Shown here piece by piece: positions 54,276 through 64,000 of a DNA stretch of 64,000 bases. The stretch lies in the NCBI RefSeq assembly GCF_004402045.1, contig NZ_SOMG01000001.1:36525-100524 (forward strand), in the 5' to 3' direction. This DNA is from Lelliottia nimipressuralis. GTDB taxonomy: Bacteria > Pseudomonadota > Gammaproteobacteria > Enterobacterales > Enterobacteriaceae. Each line of letters begins with the position of its first letter. Position 1 is the first letter of the stretch. Under the pieces are notes generated by a model. It did not search any database. It was given only the letters and a program-made list of their open reading frames with translations, and was not told the DNA's origin. The position numbers were made by a program, and so were the translations under genes.

Positions 54276-55397
54276 ATGGTTGCTGAATTGACCGCGTTAC
54301 GCGATCAAATTGATGAAGTGGATAAGGCGCTGCTGGACCTGCTGGCGCGCCGCATGGCACTGGTTGCTGAAGTCGGTGAGGTGAAAAGCAAATACGGCCT
54401 GCCGATTTACGTTCCGGAGCGCGAAGCCTCAATGCTGGCCTCACGTCGTAAAGAGGCGCAGGCGCTGGGTGTTTCACCGGATTTGATAGAAGATGTTCTG
54501 CGTCGCGTGATGCGGGAATCCTATTCCAGCGAAAACGACAAGGGCTTCAAAACGCTTTGTCCGTCCCTGCGTCCGGTGGTGATTGTCGGCGGGGCAGGAC
54601 AGATGGGGCGTCTGTTTGAAAAAATGCTGACGCTTTCTGGCTATCAGGTACGCATTCTGGAAAAAGAGGACTGGGCGCAGGCACCGGAACTCATGAAAGA
54701 TGCCGGGATGGTTATCGTCAGCGTGCCAATCCACGTGACGGAGCAGATCATCGGGAAGCTTCCTCCTTTACCAAAGGATTGCATCCTGGTAGACCTGGCC
54801 TCCGTCAAAAATGGTCCGCTGCAGGCAATGCTGGCTGCGCATACCGGCCCGGTGCTGGGCCTGCACCCGATGTTTGGCCCGGACAGCGGCAGCCTGGCTA
54901 AGCAGGTGGTGGTTTACTGTGACGGCCGTCAGCCGGAAGCCTATCAGTGGTTCCTGGAACAGATTCAGGTCTGGGGCGCGCGGCTGCATCGCATCAGCGC
55001 GGTCGAGCACGATCAGAATATGGCGTTCATTCAGGCGCTGCGCCACTTCGCCACGTTTGCCTACGGTCTGCATCTGGCGGAAGAGAACGTGCAGCTTGAA
55101 CAGCTGCTGGCGCTCTCTTCACCTATTTATCGTCTGGAGCTGGCGATGGTTGGGCGTCTGTTTGCACAGGATCCGCAGCTTTACGCGGATATTATTATGT
55201 CGTCCGAAAACAACCTGGCGCTCATCAAGCGCTACTATCAGCGGTTTGGTGAAGCCATCACGCTGCTGGAGCACGGAGACAAGCAGGCGTTTATCGACAG
55301 CTTCCGCAAGGTCGAACACTGGTTTGGCGATTACGCGCAGCGTTTCCAGAGTGAGAGCCGCACGCTGTTGCGCCAGGCAAATGACAGTCGCCAGTAA
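54276..55397 (+). CDS. tyrA: Chorismate mutase/prephenate dehydrogenase (T-protein)
   Basis: 373 residues: chorismate mutase (1-90: [20 protein letters not shown]) fused to an NAD-dependent prephenate dehydrogenase with the Rossmann motif [10 protein letters not shown] (about 103) and GLHPMFGPD. It directs chorismate to 4-hydroxyphenylpyruvate for tyrosine. Repressed with aroF by TyrR and feedback-inhibited by tyrosine. Confidence 0.97.
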   Translation: MVAELTALRDQIDEVDKALLDLLARRMALVAEVGEVKSKYGLPIYVPEREASMLASRRKEAQALGVSPDLIEDVLRRVMRESYSSENDKGFKTLCPSLRPVVIVGGAGQMGRLFEKMLTLSGYQVRILEKEDWAQAPELMKDAGMVIVSVPIHVTEQIIGKLPPLPKDCILVDLASVKNGPLQAMLAAHTGPVLGLHPMFGPDSGSLAKQVVVYCDGRQPEAYQWFLEQIQVWGARLHRISAVEHDQNMAFIQALRHFATFAYGLHLAEENVQLEQLLALSSPIYRLELAMVGRLFAQDPQLYADIIMSSENNLALIKRYYQRFGEAITLLEHGDKQAFIDSFRKVEHWFGDYAQRFQSESRTLLRQANDSRQ

Positions 55398-55415
55398 TGC
55401 GATGATGTATATACT

Positions 55416-55440
55416 AAAAGCCAGCATCGCTGGCTTTTTT
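55416..55440 (+). terminator. Terminator of aroF-tyrA
   Basis: Stem AAAGCCAGC/GCTGGCTTT with a three-base loop and six T residues after it. Confidence 0.92.
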
Positions 55441-55457
55441 CATTTTGGGGAACTGTC

Positions 55458-56330
55458 ATGGCCGAACCGCAGCTGCTGTTGAATTACACCGGGCATCTGC
55501 CTGAATGCCCGACGTGGAGCGCAGAAGAGCACGCGCTCTACTGGGCCGATATTCTGGAAGGGGAGATCCACCGATACCATCTGCCGACGGCGGAACACAC
55601 CGTGCTCTCTTTCCATGAGGAGGTGGGCTGTTTCGCGCTGCGCGAGCGCGGCGGGTTTATCGTCGCCATGCGTAATGGCATCTGGCTTGCCGATAAGCAT
55701 GGCCTCCTGCAGCGCAAGGTGTGTGATAACCCCTCAAACCCGCAGCTCGCACGTTTTAATGATGGCGGAACCGATCCTCAGGGGCGATTCTACGCGGGCA
55801 CGTTTTGGGGGCCGGGAGATTACAACGGTGCCCTGCTGATGCGCATCGACAACGACCTGACGCCGAAAGTGATCCAGTGTGATATTCACGGGCACAACGG
55901 TTTAGCGTTTAGCCCGGATAATCAGTGGATGTTTACTTCAGACACGCCAAATGGCGTGATTTACCGTACGCCGCTTGATGAGCAGGGCGAACCGGGAAGG
56001 CGCGAAGTGTTTCGTCAGTTTAAAGAGGGTGAGGGGATACCGGACGGCGCGGCAATGGATGTGGAGGGCTGCTACTGGAGCGCGCTGTTTGACGGCTGGC
56101 GTATTGCGCGTTTTTCTCCGCAAGGGGAGCAGCTGGAAGCATATCAAATGCCGGTACGTTGTCCGACGATGGTCTGCTTTGGCGGCGATGATATGAAAAC
56201 GCTGTTTATTACCACCACGCGGGAAAATATGGATGCGGAGGAGGTGGCGAAGTATCCGCTCTCCGGCGCCATCTTCACCCTGCCCGTTAACGTGGCAGGG
56301 ATGAAGAAAAGCCGCTTTATTGAACGTTAG
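55458..56330 (+). CDS. SMP-30/gluconolactonase/LRE family protein
   Basis: A 290-residue six-bladed propeller hydrolase. Metal ligands are visible as a Glu at the start ([10 protein letters not shown]), an Asn-Asp pair in [18 protein letters not shown], then [15 protein letters not shown] and an Asp in [15 protein letters not shown]. Members cleave sugar lactones or related esters; the substrate here is unknown. It has its own ribosome site and sits between tyrA and pheA, where E. coli has none. Its stop overlaps the convergent pheA stop by 4 bp. Confidence 0.88.
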   Translation: MAEPQLLLNYTGHLPECPTWSAEEHALYWADILEGEIHRYHLPTAEHTVLSFHEEVGCFALRERGGFIVAMRNGIWLADKHGLLQRKVCDNPSNPQLARFNDGGTDPQGRFYAGTFWGPGDYNGALLMRIDNDLTPKVIQCDIHGHNGLAFSPDNQWMFTSDTPNGVIYRTPLDEQGEPGRREVFRQFKEGEGIPDGAAMDVEGCYWSALFDGWRIARFSPQGEQLEAYQMPVRCPTMVCFGGDDMKTLFITTTRENMDAEEVAKYPLSGAIFTLPVNVAGMKKSRFIER

Positions 56331-57487
56331 CTCGGATCGACCGGCACGACGTTTTCGCTCGGGTAGCAGCCCAGCACTTTCATGGAGCGGGTGATTTCGC
56401 CCAGTTCGCGCAGGGCTTTCTGCATGGAAGCTGACTCCAGGTTGGCCTGGATATCGAGGTAAAACATCTCTTCCCACGGGTTACCGTGGATTGGACGTGA
56501 TTCCAGCCTGGTCATGATCAGGTTGTGGTTACGCAGCACCAGCAGGGCTTCAACCAGCGCGCCGGCCTGCTGGCCGGTTGCCATCAGCAGCGTGGTTTTG
56601 GCCGGTACCTGGTCAGAGACGTTAATTGCTTTACGGGCCAGCACCACGAAGCGGGTGATATTTTGCGTCTGGTTTGCCAGATTGCGTTCCAGAACCTGTA
56701 AACCATACAGCGCACCGCCCGCTTCGCTGCCGAGCGCAGCGACGGTTGGGGAGTTAGCCTGAACCACTTTTTCCATCGCCGCTGAGGTGCTTTCGGTGTA
56801 CTCAATTTTCCAGTTCGGATAGCGGTTCAGGAACTGGCTGCACTGCTGGAACGGCTGTGGATGGCTGTAGACCGTTTCGATCTTGCTCAGGTCCGTTGTG
56901 CCGGAGACCAGCACGCAGTGATCGATAGGGATCGTCAGCTCACCTACCAGCGACAGGCTGGTGTGCTGCAGCAAATCGTAGACGTCATTGATGGCGCCGG
57001 AACTGGTGTTTTCAATCGGCACCACGGCGTAATCCGCCTGGCCGGTCTCGACCTGATTGAAAATATCGGCGAACTTTGCGCAGCCGCTCTCAATAAATTC
57101 TTCGAAATGGCGTGCGGCATACTGACGTGCGGCCAGGTGAGAATAAGAGCCCTTTGGACCGAGGAAGGCGATACGCGCAGAGTGCGGATTGGTTTTATTG
57201 AGATGCTGCTGGAGTAGCGCTTGCTGGGTCAGAACGGAGTCTTCAATGATGAGCTGGAACAACCGGGTGATGTAGTGGGCATCGAGGTGATGCGCTTTGC
57301 CGAGCTGAATGAGTCGTTCCAGCAGATCGCGCTCGCGGTCGATATCACGGACCGGGCGATGCGAGTCCAGTTTGGCTTTGCCCACTTCAACGGCAAGGGC
57401 GCGGCGTTCGGCCAGCAGTGCCAGTAATTTCTCATCCAGCGCGCTGATTTTTACTCGCAGATCCAGTAAAGGGTTTTCCGGTGTCAT
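56327..57487 (-). CDS. pheA: Chorismate mutase/prephenate dehydratase (P-protein)
   Basis: 386 residues: chorismate mutase (1-90), prephenate dehydratase (about 105-285, with [15 protein letters not shown] and [14 protein letters not shown]), then an ACT regulatory domain (about 297-386, [34 protein letters not shown]). It makes phenylpyruvate and is inhibited by phenylalanine. Controlled by the pheL leader and attenuator immediately upstream. Confidence 0.97.
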   Translation of the reverse strand: MTPENPLLDLRVKISALDEKLLALLAERRALAVEVGKAKLDSHRPVRDIDRERDLLERLIQLGKAHHLDAHYITRLFQLIIEDSVLTQQALLQQHLNKTNPHSARIAFLGPKGSYSHLAARQYAARHFEEFIESGCAKFADIFNQVETGQADYAVVPIENTSSGAINDVYDLLQHTSLSLVGELTIPIDHCVLVSGTTDLSKIETVYSHPQPFQQCSQFLNRYPNWKIEYTESTSAAMEKVVQANSPTVAALGSEAGGALYGLQVLERNLANQTQNITRFVVLARKAINVSDQVPAKTTLLMATGQQAGALVEALLVLRNHNLIMTRLESRPIHGNPWEEMFYLDIQANLESASMQKALRELGEITRSMKVLGCYPSENVVPVDPS

Positions 57488-57519
57488 AGTGTTGCCTGTC
57501 TCATATTATCGTTATCAAT

Positions 57520-57548
57520 AAAAAAGGCCCCCCGGTGTGGGAGGCCTT
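57520..57548 (-). terminator. pheA attenuator terminator
   Basis: GC-rich stem (AAGGCC... GGCCTT, with a run of C and G inside) followed on the minus strand by six T residues, between pheL and pheA. It forms when pheL is translated without stalling. Confidence 0.9.
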
Positions 57549-57594
57549 ATTGTTCGTCTTCGCATTCTTTATCACACGACGAAACGCCTCCCGT

Positions 57595-57642
57595 TCAGGG
57601 GAAGGTAAAAAAGAATGCGAAGAAGAACGGCGTAAGTTTCAT
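57595..57642 (-). CDS. pheL: pheA leader peptide PheL
   Basis: 15 codons on the minus strand reading [15 protein letters not shown], with seven phenylalanines; E. coli PheL is [15 protein letters not shown]. Stalling at the Phe codons under phenylalanine shortage favours the antiterminator, allowing pheA transcription. Confidence 0.95.
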   Translation of the reverse strand: [15 protein letters not shown]

Positions 57643-57701
57643 AAAGTCATCCTGTGATTGATACCGTTAAAGTACCCGCACTGTTTTCACCCTGTCAATA
57701 A

Positions 57702-57730
57702 AAAACAAAAAACGCGCCCGAAGGCGCGTT
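57702..57730 (-). terminator. Terminator of raiA
   Basis: An 8-bp stem AACGCGCC/GGCGCGTT with a CGAA loop, followed on the minus strand by a T-rich run. Confidence 0.9.
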
Positions 57731-57753
57731 GGCGGTACACTCAATTTAAAGGA

Positions 57754-58143
<390 letters not shown>

Positions 58144-58318
58144 CTAATGTCAAAATGTGTGATTTAGATCACGTTATTTTGTCGGTTTTTGTCAGGGAAT
58201 CTTTTTTGTGAGGCAGGGCAGGAAGAGGTGAGATTTACCTTGTGGAAGGCAAAAATTGGAGCCATAGTTGACTGGATGTGTTGGGGCTAACGCGCTTCAG
58301 CCACGCTCTGAAATGAAT

Positions 58319-58348
58319 AAAAAAACGGCAGCCTTCGGCTGCCGTTTT
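58319..58348 (-). terminator. Terminator of bamD
   Basis: A long stem (AAAACGGCAGCC/GGCTGCCGTTTT) with a three-base loop, 15 bp after the bamD stop, and T-rich on the minus strand. Confidence 0.92.
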
Positions 58349-58362
58349 GCATTGAGGCAATA

Positions 58363-59100
58363 TCAGGTATTGCTACTGTTCGCGGCGATGATTTTCGCCA
58401 CTTTTTCAGCCTGAGCGGTCATCTGCATCTGACGGTAAGCATTTTCCATCAGCTTCAGGCCGTCGCGCGTTGCCTGAGTATCCGGATAATCACGCAGCAT
58501 ACCTTCTACGCGGTTAACCACGGCAACCCATGCGCCACGGCGGGTATAGTATTCGGCCACGGAGTATTCATATTTCGCCAGACGATCTTTCAGGAACACC
58601 AGACGTTTGGTCGCGTCGGTCACGTACTGACTGTTTGGATAGCCGCGAACCAGTTTGGAGAAGTCATTGAAGGCGTCACGCGCATGCTGCGGGTCACGGT
58701 CGGAACGATCCACGCCGAAGAAGCCCTGCAGAGCACTGTCATCCAGCGCCATGTTGGTGAGACCGCGCATGTACATTACATAGTCGATGTTAGGATGAGT
58801 CGGGTTCAGACGCATGAAACGATCGATGGTTGCCTGAGCCAGCGGCAGATCGGCATTTTTATAGTATGCGTAGATGAGATCTAACTGTACCTGCTGTGAA
58901 TACGGACCAAATGGATAGCGATTATCCAACGCTTCCAGTTGCGTTATCGCCTGTTTCCAGTTACCGTCCTGCAACTTTTGTTGTGCAGTCGCATAGATTT
59001 CATTCGGCGGATTGTCAGGGACCTGTTCATTTGAACCGGAGCAGCCCACCAAAGCCAGGCTCAACGTGGCCGCTGCCACCAGATATTTCATGCGCGTCAT
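58363..59100 (-). CDS. bamD: Outer-membrane assembly lipoprotein BamD
   Basis: 245 residues: lipoprotein signal (LALVGCSG, C19) and five TPR-like repeats ([20 protein letters not shown], then [23 protein letters not shown]). The essential BAM lipoprotein that recognises beta-signals of nascent outer-membrane proteins with BamA. Divergent from rluD. BamE, another BAM subunit, is encoded 20 kb away in this window. Confidence 0.97.
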   Translation of the reverse strand: MTRMKYLVAAATLSLALVGCSGSNEQVPDNPPNEIYATAQQKLQDGNWKQAITQLEALDNRYPFGPYSQQVQLDLIYAYYKNADLPLAQATIDRFMRLNPTHPNIDYVMYMRGLTNMALDDSALQGFFGVDRSDRDPQHARDAFNDFSKLVRGYPNSQYVTDATKRLVFLKDRLAKYEYSVAEYYTRRGAWVAVVNRVEGMLRDYPDTQATRDGLKLMENAYRQMQMTAQAEKVAKIIAANSSNT

Positions 59101-59231
59101 GACGTTTTGACTTTCCTCAAATGTTTGTCCGGGAGAAACTCTGTTCCTGCTCCCGATTAAGACCAGCTACAATAGCACACTATATTAAACGGCAAAGCCG
59201 TAAAACCCAACGTTAAACGAAGAAGCAGTTT

Positions 59232-60212
59232 ATGGCACAACGAGTAGAACTCACCGCAACAGTCTCCGAAAATCAGCTCGGTCAACGCTTAGATCAGGCT
59301 TTGGCCGAATTGTTCCCTGATTATTCGCGTTCACGCATAAAAGAATGGATCCTTGACCAGCGCGTACTGGTAAACGGCAAGATCTGGGACAAACCAAAAG
59401 AGAAAGTGTTAGGTGGGGAAGCTGTCGCCATCAATGCTGAAATCGAAGAGGAAATCCGCTTCGAGCCGCAGGATATCCCACTGGACATCGTCTATGAAGA
59501 TGATGACATTCTGGTTATCAACAAGCCGCGCGACCTGGTTGTTCATCCGGGCGCGGGGAACCCTGACGGTACGGTACTTAACGCACTTCTCCATTATTAT
59601 CCGCCGATCGCGGATGTCCCGCGCGCGGGCATCGTGCACCGTCTGGATAAAGATACTACCGGTCTGATGGTGGTCGCGAAGACCGTTCCTGCTCAGACCC
59701 GTCTGGTGGAATCACTGCAGCTGCGCGAAATTACCCGTGAGTATGAAGCGGTAGCCATTGGCCATATGACCTCTGGCGGTACGGTGGAAGAGCCAATCAG
59801 CCGTCACCCAACCAAACGTACCCATATGTCGGTGCATCCGATGGGTAAACCGGCGGTGACTCACTATCGCATTATGGAACATTTCCGCATTCATACGCGC
59901 CTGCGTCTGCGTCTGGAAACCGGGCGTACTCACCAGATCCGTGTGCATATGGCACACATTACCCATCCGCTGGTGGGGGATCAGGTCTACGGTGGTCGTC
60001 CACGTCCGCCTAAAGGCGCGTCGGATGAGTTCATCAGCGTATTGCGTAAATTTGATCGTCAGGCACTGCACGCGACTATGCTGCGCCTTTACCACCCTAT
60101 CACCGGTATTCAGATGGAGTGGCACGCGCCTATCCCGCAGGATATGGTGGACCTTATTGACGCTATGCGTGCTGATTTTGAAGAACATAAGGATCAAGTG
60201 GACTGGTTATGA
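59232..60212 (+). CDS. rluD: 23S rRNA pseudouridine synthase RluD
   Basis: 326 residues: an S4-like N-terminal domain (LDQALAELFPDYSRSRIKEW), then the RluA-family catalytic domain with HRLDKDTTGL holding the catalytic Asp (about 139). It makes pseudouridines 1911, 1915 and 1917 in helix 69 of 23S rRNA. It overlaps pgeF by 4 bp (ATGA). Confidence 0.97.
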   Translation: MAQRVELTATVSENQLGQRLDQALAELFPDYSRSRIKEWILDQRVLVNGKIWDKPKEKVLGGEAVAINAEIEEEIRFEPQDIPLDIVYEDDDILVINKPRDLVVHPGAGNPDGTVLNALLHYYPPIADVPRAGIVHRLDKDTTGLMVVAKTVPAQTRLVESLQLREITREYEAVAIGHMTSGGTVEEPISRHPTKRTHMSVHPMGKPAVTHYRIMEHFRIHTRLRLRLETGRTHQIRVHMAHITHPLVGDQVYGGRPRPPKGASDEFISVLRKFDRQALHATMLRLYHPITGIQMEWHAPIPQDMVDLIDAMRADFEEHKDQVDWL

Positions 60213-60940
60213 CCAAACTGATTGTCCCGGAGTGGCCATTGCCTGAAGGCGTGGCTGCCTGCAGTTCAACCCGTATTGGCGGCGTTAGCCAGGGGGCGTG
60301 GGAGTCTTTGAATCTCGGCGCGCACTGTGGCGACAACCTGGAACACGTTGAAGAGAACCGCAGGCGTCTGTTTGCTGCGGGGAACTTGCCGTCGAAGCCG
60401 GTCTGGCTGGAACAGGTTCACGGTAAAGCGGTGCTGAAGTTAACGGGGGAACCCTATGCTTCTAAACGCGCCGATGCCTCTTACAGCAATACTCCGGGAA
60501 CCGTTTGTGCCGTAATGACCGCCGATTGCCTGCCCGTTCTGTTTTGTAACCGTGCAGGTACCGAGGTTGCAGCCGCACATGCGGGTTGGCGTGGCCTGTG
60601 TGAAGGCGTGCTGGAAGAGACAGTTGCCTGCTTTAACGCTGAGCCAGCCAATATCATGGCCTGGCTTGGCCCGGCTATTGGTCCTCGCGCATTTGAAGTT
60701 GGGGCTGAGGTCCGCGAAGCCTTTATGGAAAAGGATCCGCAAGCAGTGGAAGCCTTCCTGCCTTCGGGGGATAAATATCTGGCCGATATTTATCAGCTCG
60801 CTCGCCAGCGTTTGAATAACATGGGCGTGACGCAGATCTCCGGCGGCGATCGCTGTACCTTCACCGAAAAGGGTGATTTTTTCTCTTATCGCCGCGACAA
60901 GACGACGGGTCGTATGGCAAGTTTTATTTGGCTGATATAA
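60209..60940 (+). CDS. pgeF: PgeF/YfiH, peptidoglycan editing and purine nucleoside phosphorylase-like
   Basis: 243 residues of the DUF152/multicopper-oxidoreductase-like family, with metal-binding residues in HGKAVLKL, MTADCLPVLF, AAAHAGWRGLCEGVLE and GDRCTFTEKGDFFSYRRD. In E. coli it removes wrong amino acids from peptidoglycan precursors; homologues also cleave adenosine. Translationally coupled to rluD. Confidence 0.95.
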   Translation: MTKLIVPEWPLPEGVAACSSTRIGGVSQGAWESLNLGAHCGDNLEHVEENRRRLFAAGNLPSKPVWLEQVHGKAVLKLTGEPYASKRADASYSNTPGTVCAVMTADCLPVLFCNRAGTEVAAAHAGWRGLCEGVLEETVACFNAEPANIMAWLGPAIGPRAFEVGAEVREAFMEKDPQAVEAFLPSGDKYLADIYQLARQRLNNMGVTQISGGDRCTFTEKGDFFSYRRDKTTGRMASFIWLI

Positions 60941-61002
60941 CCTAAAGAATCAAGACGATCCGGTACGTGCCGTTTTCTTTTCACATAATTCAGGTCATTA
61001 AC

Positions 61003-61030
61003 CTTGAATAATTGAGGGATGACCTCATTT
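61003..61030 (+). promoter_or_regulatory. Sigma-32 promoter of clpB
   Basis: CTTGAAT, 13 bases, CCTCATTT: the same heat-shock promoter sequence as E. coli clpB, 40 bp before the start. Confidence 0.88.
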
Positions 61031-61069
61031 AATCTCCAGTAGCAAATTTGACCTGTTATGGGAGGAGTT

Positions 61070-63643
61070 ATGCGTCTGGATCGTCTTACTAATAAATTCC
61101 AGCTTGCTCTCGCCGATGCCCAGTCCCTTGCACTGGGGCACGACAACCAATTTATCGAACCTCTTCATTTAATGAGCGCCTTGCTGAATCAGGAAGGGGG
61201 ATCGGTACGTCCTTTATTAACGTCTGCTGGCATTAATGCTGGCCAGTTACGCACTGCTATCGATCAGGCGCTGAGCCGTTTACCGCAGGTCGAAGGGACC
61301 GGCGGCGACGTTCAGCCTTCGCAGGACCTGGTGCGTGTGCTGAACCTTTGCGACAAGCTGGCGCAAAAACGTGGGGACAACTTTATTTCGTCGGAACTGT
61401 TTGTTCTGGCGGCACTTGAATCACGCGGTACCTTGACCGACCTGCTGAAATCTGCCGGTGCAACCACCGCCAATGTGACTCAGGCGATTGAGAAAATGCG
61501 CGGAGGTGAAAGCGTGAACGATCAGGGAGCCGAAGACCAACGTCAGGCTTTGAAGAAATTTACGGTCGATCTGACCGAACGAGCTGAACAGGGCAAACTT
61601 GACCCGGTGATCGGCCGTGACGAAGAGATTCGCCGTACTATTCAGGTATTGCAACGTCGTACCAAGAACAACCCGGTACTTATTGGTGAGCCGGGTGTCG
61701 GTAAAACCGCCATTGTTGAAGGCCTGGCGCAGCGTATCGTGAACGGTGAAGTGCCGGAAGGTCTGAAAGGACGCCGCGTACTGGCGCTGGATATGGGCGC
61801 GCTGGTGGCCGGTGCGAAGTACCGCGGTGAGTTCGAAGAGCGTCTGAAAGGCGTGCTTAACGATCTGGCAAAACAGGAAGGCAACGTCATTCTGTTTATT
61901 GATGAATTGCACACCATGGTCGGCGCCGGTAAAGCTGACGGCGCGATGGATGCCGGGAACATGCTGAAACCAGCGCTGGCGCGTGGTGAACTTCACTGTG
62001 TCGGTGCCACTACACTTGATGAGTATCGTCAGTACATTGAGAAAGATGCTGCTCTGGAACGTCGTTTCCAGAAAGTGTTTGTTGCTGAGCCAAGCGTTGA
62101 AGATACCATTGCGATTTTGCGTGGACTGAAAGAGCGCTATGAACTGCACCACCATGTGCAGATCACTGACCCGGCCATCGTTGCGGCAGCGACGCTTTCG
62201 CATCGTTATATCGCTGACCGTCAGCTGCCAGATAAAGCTATCGACCTGATCGATGAAGCGGCATCAAGCATTCGTATGCAGATTGACTCGAAACCGGAAG
62301 AGCTGGACCGACTCGACCGACGAATCATTCAGCTCAAGCTGGAACAGCAGGCGCTGAAGAAAGAGTCTGATGAAGCCAGTAAGAAACGCCTGGATATGCT
62401 CAATGAAGAACTGGACGATAAAGAGCGTCAGTATTCTGAATTAGAAGAAGAGTGGAAAGCCGAGAAAGCCTCGCTTTCTGGCACTCAGACCATTAAGGCT
62501 GAACTCGAACAGGCAAAAATTGCCATTGAGCAGGCTCGTCGTGTGGGCGATTTGGCGCGCATGTCTGAACTGCAGTACGGCAAAATTCCTGAGCTGGAAA
62601 AACAGCTTGAGATTGCGACGCAATCGGAAGGTAAAACGATGCGTCTGTTACGTAATAAAGTGACGGATGCTGAAATCGCGGAAGTTCTGGCTCGCTGGAC
62701 CGGTATTCCCGTAGCGCGCATGCTTGAAGGTGAGCGTGAAAAACTGCTGCGCATGGAGCAAGATCTCCACAACCGGGTGATCGGCCAGAACGAAGCAGTT
62801 GAAGCGGTATCGAATGCTATTCGTCGTAGCCGTGCAGGGCTGTCCGATCCGAATCGTCCGATTGGTTCGTTCCTGTTCCTGGGGCCGACCGGTGTTGGTA
62901 AAACCGAGCTGTGCAAAGCGCTGGCTAACTTTATGTTCGACAGCGACGATGCGATGGTGCGTATCGACATGTCCGAGTTTATGGAGAAACATTCCGTCTC
63001 GCGTCTGGTCGGTGCGCCTCCGGGATACGTTGGTTATGAGGAAGGGGGGTATCTGACTGAAGCGGTGCGCCGCCGTCCTTATTCCGTCATCCTGCTGGAT
63101 GAAGTGGAAAAAGCGCATCCGGATGTGTTCAACATTCTGCTTCAGGTCCTGGATGATGGCCGTCTGACCGACGGGCAGGGGAGAACGGTCGACTTCCGTA
63201 ATACGGTTGTCATTATGACCTCGAACCTGGGTTCCGATTTGATTCAGGAACGTTTCGGCGAACTGGACTATAGCCATATGAAGGATCTGGTGCTCGGTGT
63301 GGTCAGCCAAAACTTCCGTCCGGAGTTTATCAACCGTATTGATGAAGTGGTGGTCTTCCATCCTCTGGGTGAGAAACACATTGCGTCGATTGCGCAGATC
63401 CAGCTGCAGCGTCTGTATAAACGTCTGGAAGAGCGTGGATATGAAATTCACATCTCCGACGATGCGCTGAAACTGTTGAGCGAGAATGGTTACGATCCGG
63501 TGTACGGTGCGCGTCCATTAAAACGCGCTATCCAGCAGCAGATCGAAAACCCGCTGGCGCAGCAGATCCTCTCCGGAGAGTTGATTCCAGGCAAAGTTAT
63601 CCGTCTGGAAGCCAACGACGATCGCATTGTGGCAGTGCAGTAA
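61070..63643 (+). CDS. clpB: Disaggregase ClpB
   Basis: 857 residues, the E. coli length. N domain (1-145), AAA1 with GEPGVGKT (about 206-213), the coiled-coil middle domain (about 410-520), and AAA2 with GPTGVGKT (about 605-612). It pulls polypeptides out of aggregates with DnaK, DnaJ and GrpE. The start at 61070 ([10 protein letters not shown]) is set by GGGAGGAG just upstream; an in-frame ATG four codons earlier is not used. Confidence 0.98.
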   Translation: MRLDRLTNKFQLALADAQSLALGHDNQFIEPLHLMSALLNQEGGSVRPLLTSAGINAGQLRTAIDQALSRLPQVEGTGGDVQPSQDLVRVLNLCDKLAQKRGDNFISSELFVLAALESRGTLTDLLKSAGATTANVTQAIEKMRGGESVNDQGAEDQRQALKKFTVDLTERAEQGKLDPVIGRDEEIRRTIQVLQRRTKNNPVLIGEPGVGKTAIVEGLAQRIVNGEVPEGLKGRRVLALDMGALVAGAKYRGEFEERLKGVLNDLAKQEGNVILFIDELHTMVGAGKADGAMDAGNMLKPALARGELHCVGATTLDEYRQYIEKDAALERRFQKVFVAEPSVEDTIAILRGLKERYELHHHVQITDPAIVAAATLSHRYIADRQLPDKAIDLIDEAASSIRMQIDSKPEELDRLDRRIIQLKLEQQALKKESDEASKKRLDMLNEELDDKERQYSELEEEWKAEKASLSGTQTIKAELEQAKIAIEQARRVGDLARMSELQYGKIPELEKQLEIATQSEGKTMRLLRNKVTDAEIAEVLARWTGIPVARMLEGEREKLLRMEQDLHNRVIGQNEAVEAVSNAIRRSRAGLSDPNRPIGSFLFLGPTGVGKTELCKALANFMFDSDDAMVRIDMSEFMEKHSVSRLVGAPPGYVGYEEGGYLTEAVRRRPYSVILLDEVEKAHPDVFNILLQVLDDGRLTDGQGRTVDFRNTVVIMTSNLGSDLIQERFGELDYSHMKDLVLGVVSQNFRPEFINRIDEVVVFHPLGEKHIASIAQIQLQRLYKRLEERGYEIHISDDALKLLSENGYDPVYGARPLKRAIQQQIENPLAQQILSGELIPGKVIRLEANDDRIVAVQ

Positions 63644-63655
63644 GTCACAAAACGC

Positions 63656-63683
63656 AAAAACGAGCCGCTTGCGGCTCGTTTTT
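63656..63683 (+). terminator. Terminator of clpB
   Basis: A perfect 13-bp stem (AAAAACGAGCCGC/GCGGCTCGTTTTT) with a two-base centre and T-run, just after the stop. Confidence 0.93.
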
Positions 63684-63766
63684 GTTTAAAAACCAGGCGA
63701 AAATTGAGGTCTGGAACAAGGTTTGCCTGGAAAGTGAGCAATCAGTAAATAATTTTCACTTTATCC

Positions 63767-64000
63767 TTGCAGGTTCGGAATTACTCCCTATAATGCGCCT
63801 CCACTGACACGGAACAACGGCACACACGCCGCCGGGTCAGCAGAGAAAAGCGAAAATAAACGCTTGACTCTGAAGCGGGAAAGCGTAATATGCACACCCC
63901 GCGCCGCTGCGAAAAGCGAAGCGGCACTGCTCTTTAACAATTTATCAGACAATCTGTGTGGGCACTCAAAGTGACATGGATTCTTAACGTCGCAAGACGA
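63767..64000 (+). promoter_or_regulatory. rRNA operon promoters P1/P2, boxA and leader (rrnG-type position)
   Basis: P1: TTGCAG at 63767, 16 bases, TATAAT at 63789. P2: TTGACT at 63864, 16 bases, TAATAT at 63886. The antitermination boxA TGCTCTTTAACA is at 63928. The 16S gene itself should start just beyond the window. E. coli also has an rRNA operon (rrnG) after clpB. Confidence 0.9.

Noticed and set aside
62648..63451. 267-codon frame antisense to clpB
   Set aside because: Shadow of a highly conserved coding region.

Overview
The window is chromosomal DNA of an enteric gammaproteobacterium, most likely Enterobacter or a close relative. The core genes (smpB, ratA/ratB, bamE, recN, nadK, grpE, yfjD, ypjD, ffh, rpsP-rimM-trmD-rplS, yfiB-dgcN-yfiR, aroF-tyrA, pheA, raiA, bamD, rluD-pgeF, clpB, then an rRNA promoter) have the gene order and near-identical protein sequences known from Escherichia and Salmonella. 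All identifications come from reading the sequence and from memory of these families; no search was run.

Layout. (1) 1-14.9 kb, minus strand: a bap-type adhesin locus resembling Salmonella SPI-9. It has a 3371-residue repeat adhesin followed by its own type I secretion system (TolC-like protein, ABC exporter, and an HlyD-like adaptor cut by the window edge). (2) 15-18.9 kb: a TPR protein, ECF sigma and anti-sigma operon, a YceI-like periplasmic protein, a cupin, and a small exported protein with 11-residue repeats. (3) 19-26.1 kb: a mosaic of short, often broken genes (a frameshifted DUF4225 gene between two related small membrane proteins, a tail-fibre scrap, a DUF1493 pair), plus an intact nucleotidyltransferase and a coupled PEP-mutase-like/Ada pair. 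(4) 26.19-36.73 kb: a 10.5-kb island inserted at the 3' end of ssrA (tmRNA), bounded by a 16-bp direct repeat. It carries a remnant YkfA/YeeP-like GTPase, a three-gene nuclease/middle-protein/SMC-ATPase operon of the Lamassu or ABC-three-component type, a zinc-finger protein with a dGTPase, a tRNA-Pro 3' fragment and a DUF4145 gene. No integrase is visible. (5) 36.7-64 kb: conserved core.

How the genes work together. In the core, ssrA and smpB rescue stalled ribosomes; bamE and bamD are outer-membrane assembly lipoproteins; recN has LexA boxes; grpE and clpB have sigma-32 promoters; ffh and the rpsP operon serve protein targeting and ribosome maturation; yfiR-dgcN-yfiB is a c-di-GMP signalling module; aroF has TyrR boxes and pheA has the pheL attenuator. 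Lineage-specific insertions in the core are a DUF2946/PepSY pair between rplS and yfiB and an SMP-30 family gene between tyrA and pheA.

The best places for new biology are the ssrA island (an SMC-nuclease system next to a zinc-finger/dGTPase pair, mobile in origin but without a recombinase) and the sigma/anti-sigma operon divergent from the giant adhesin.
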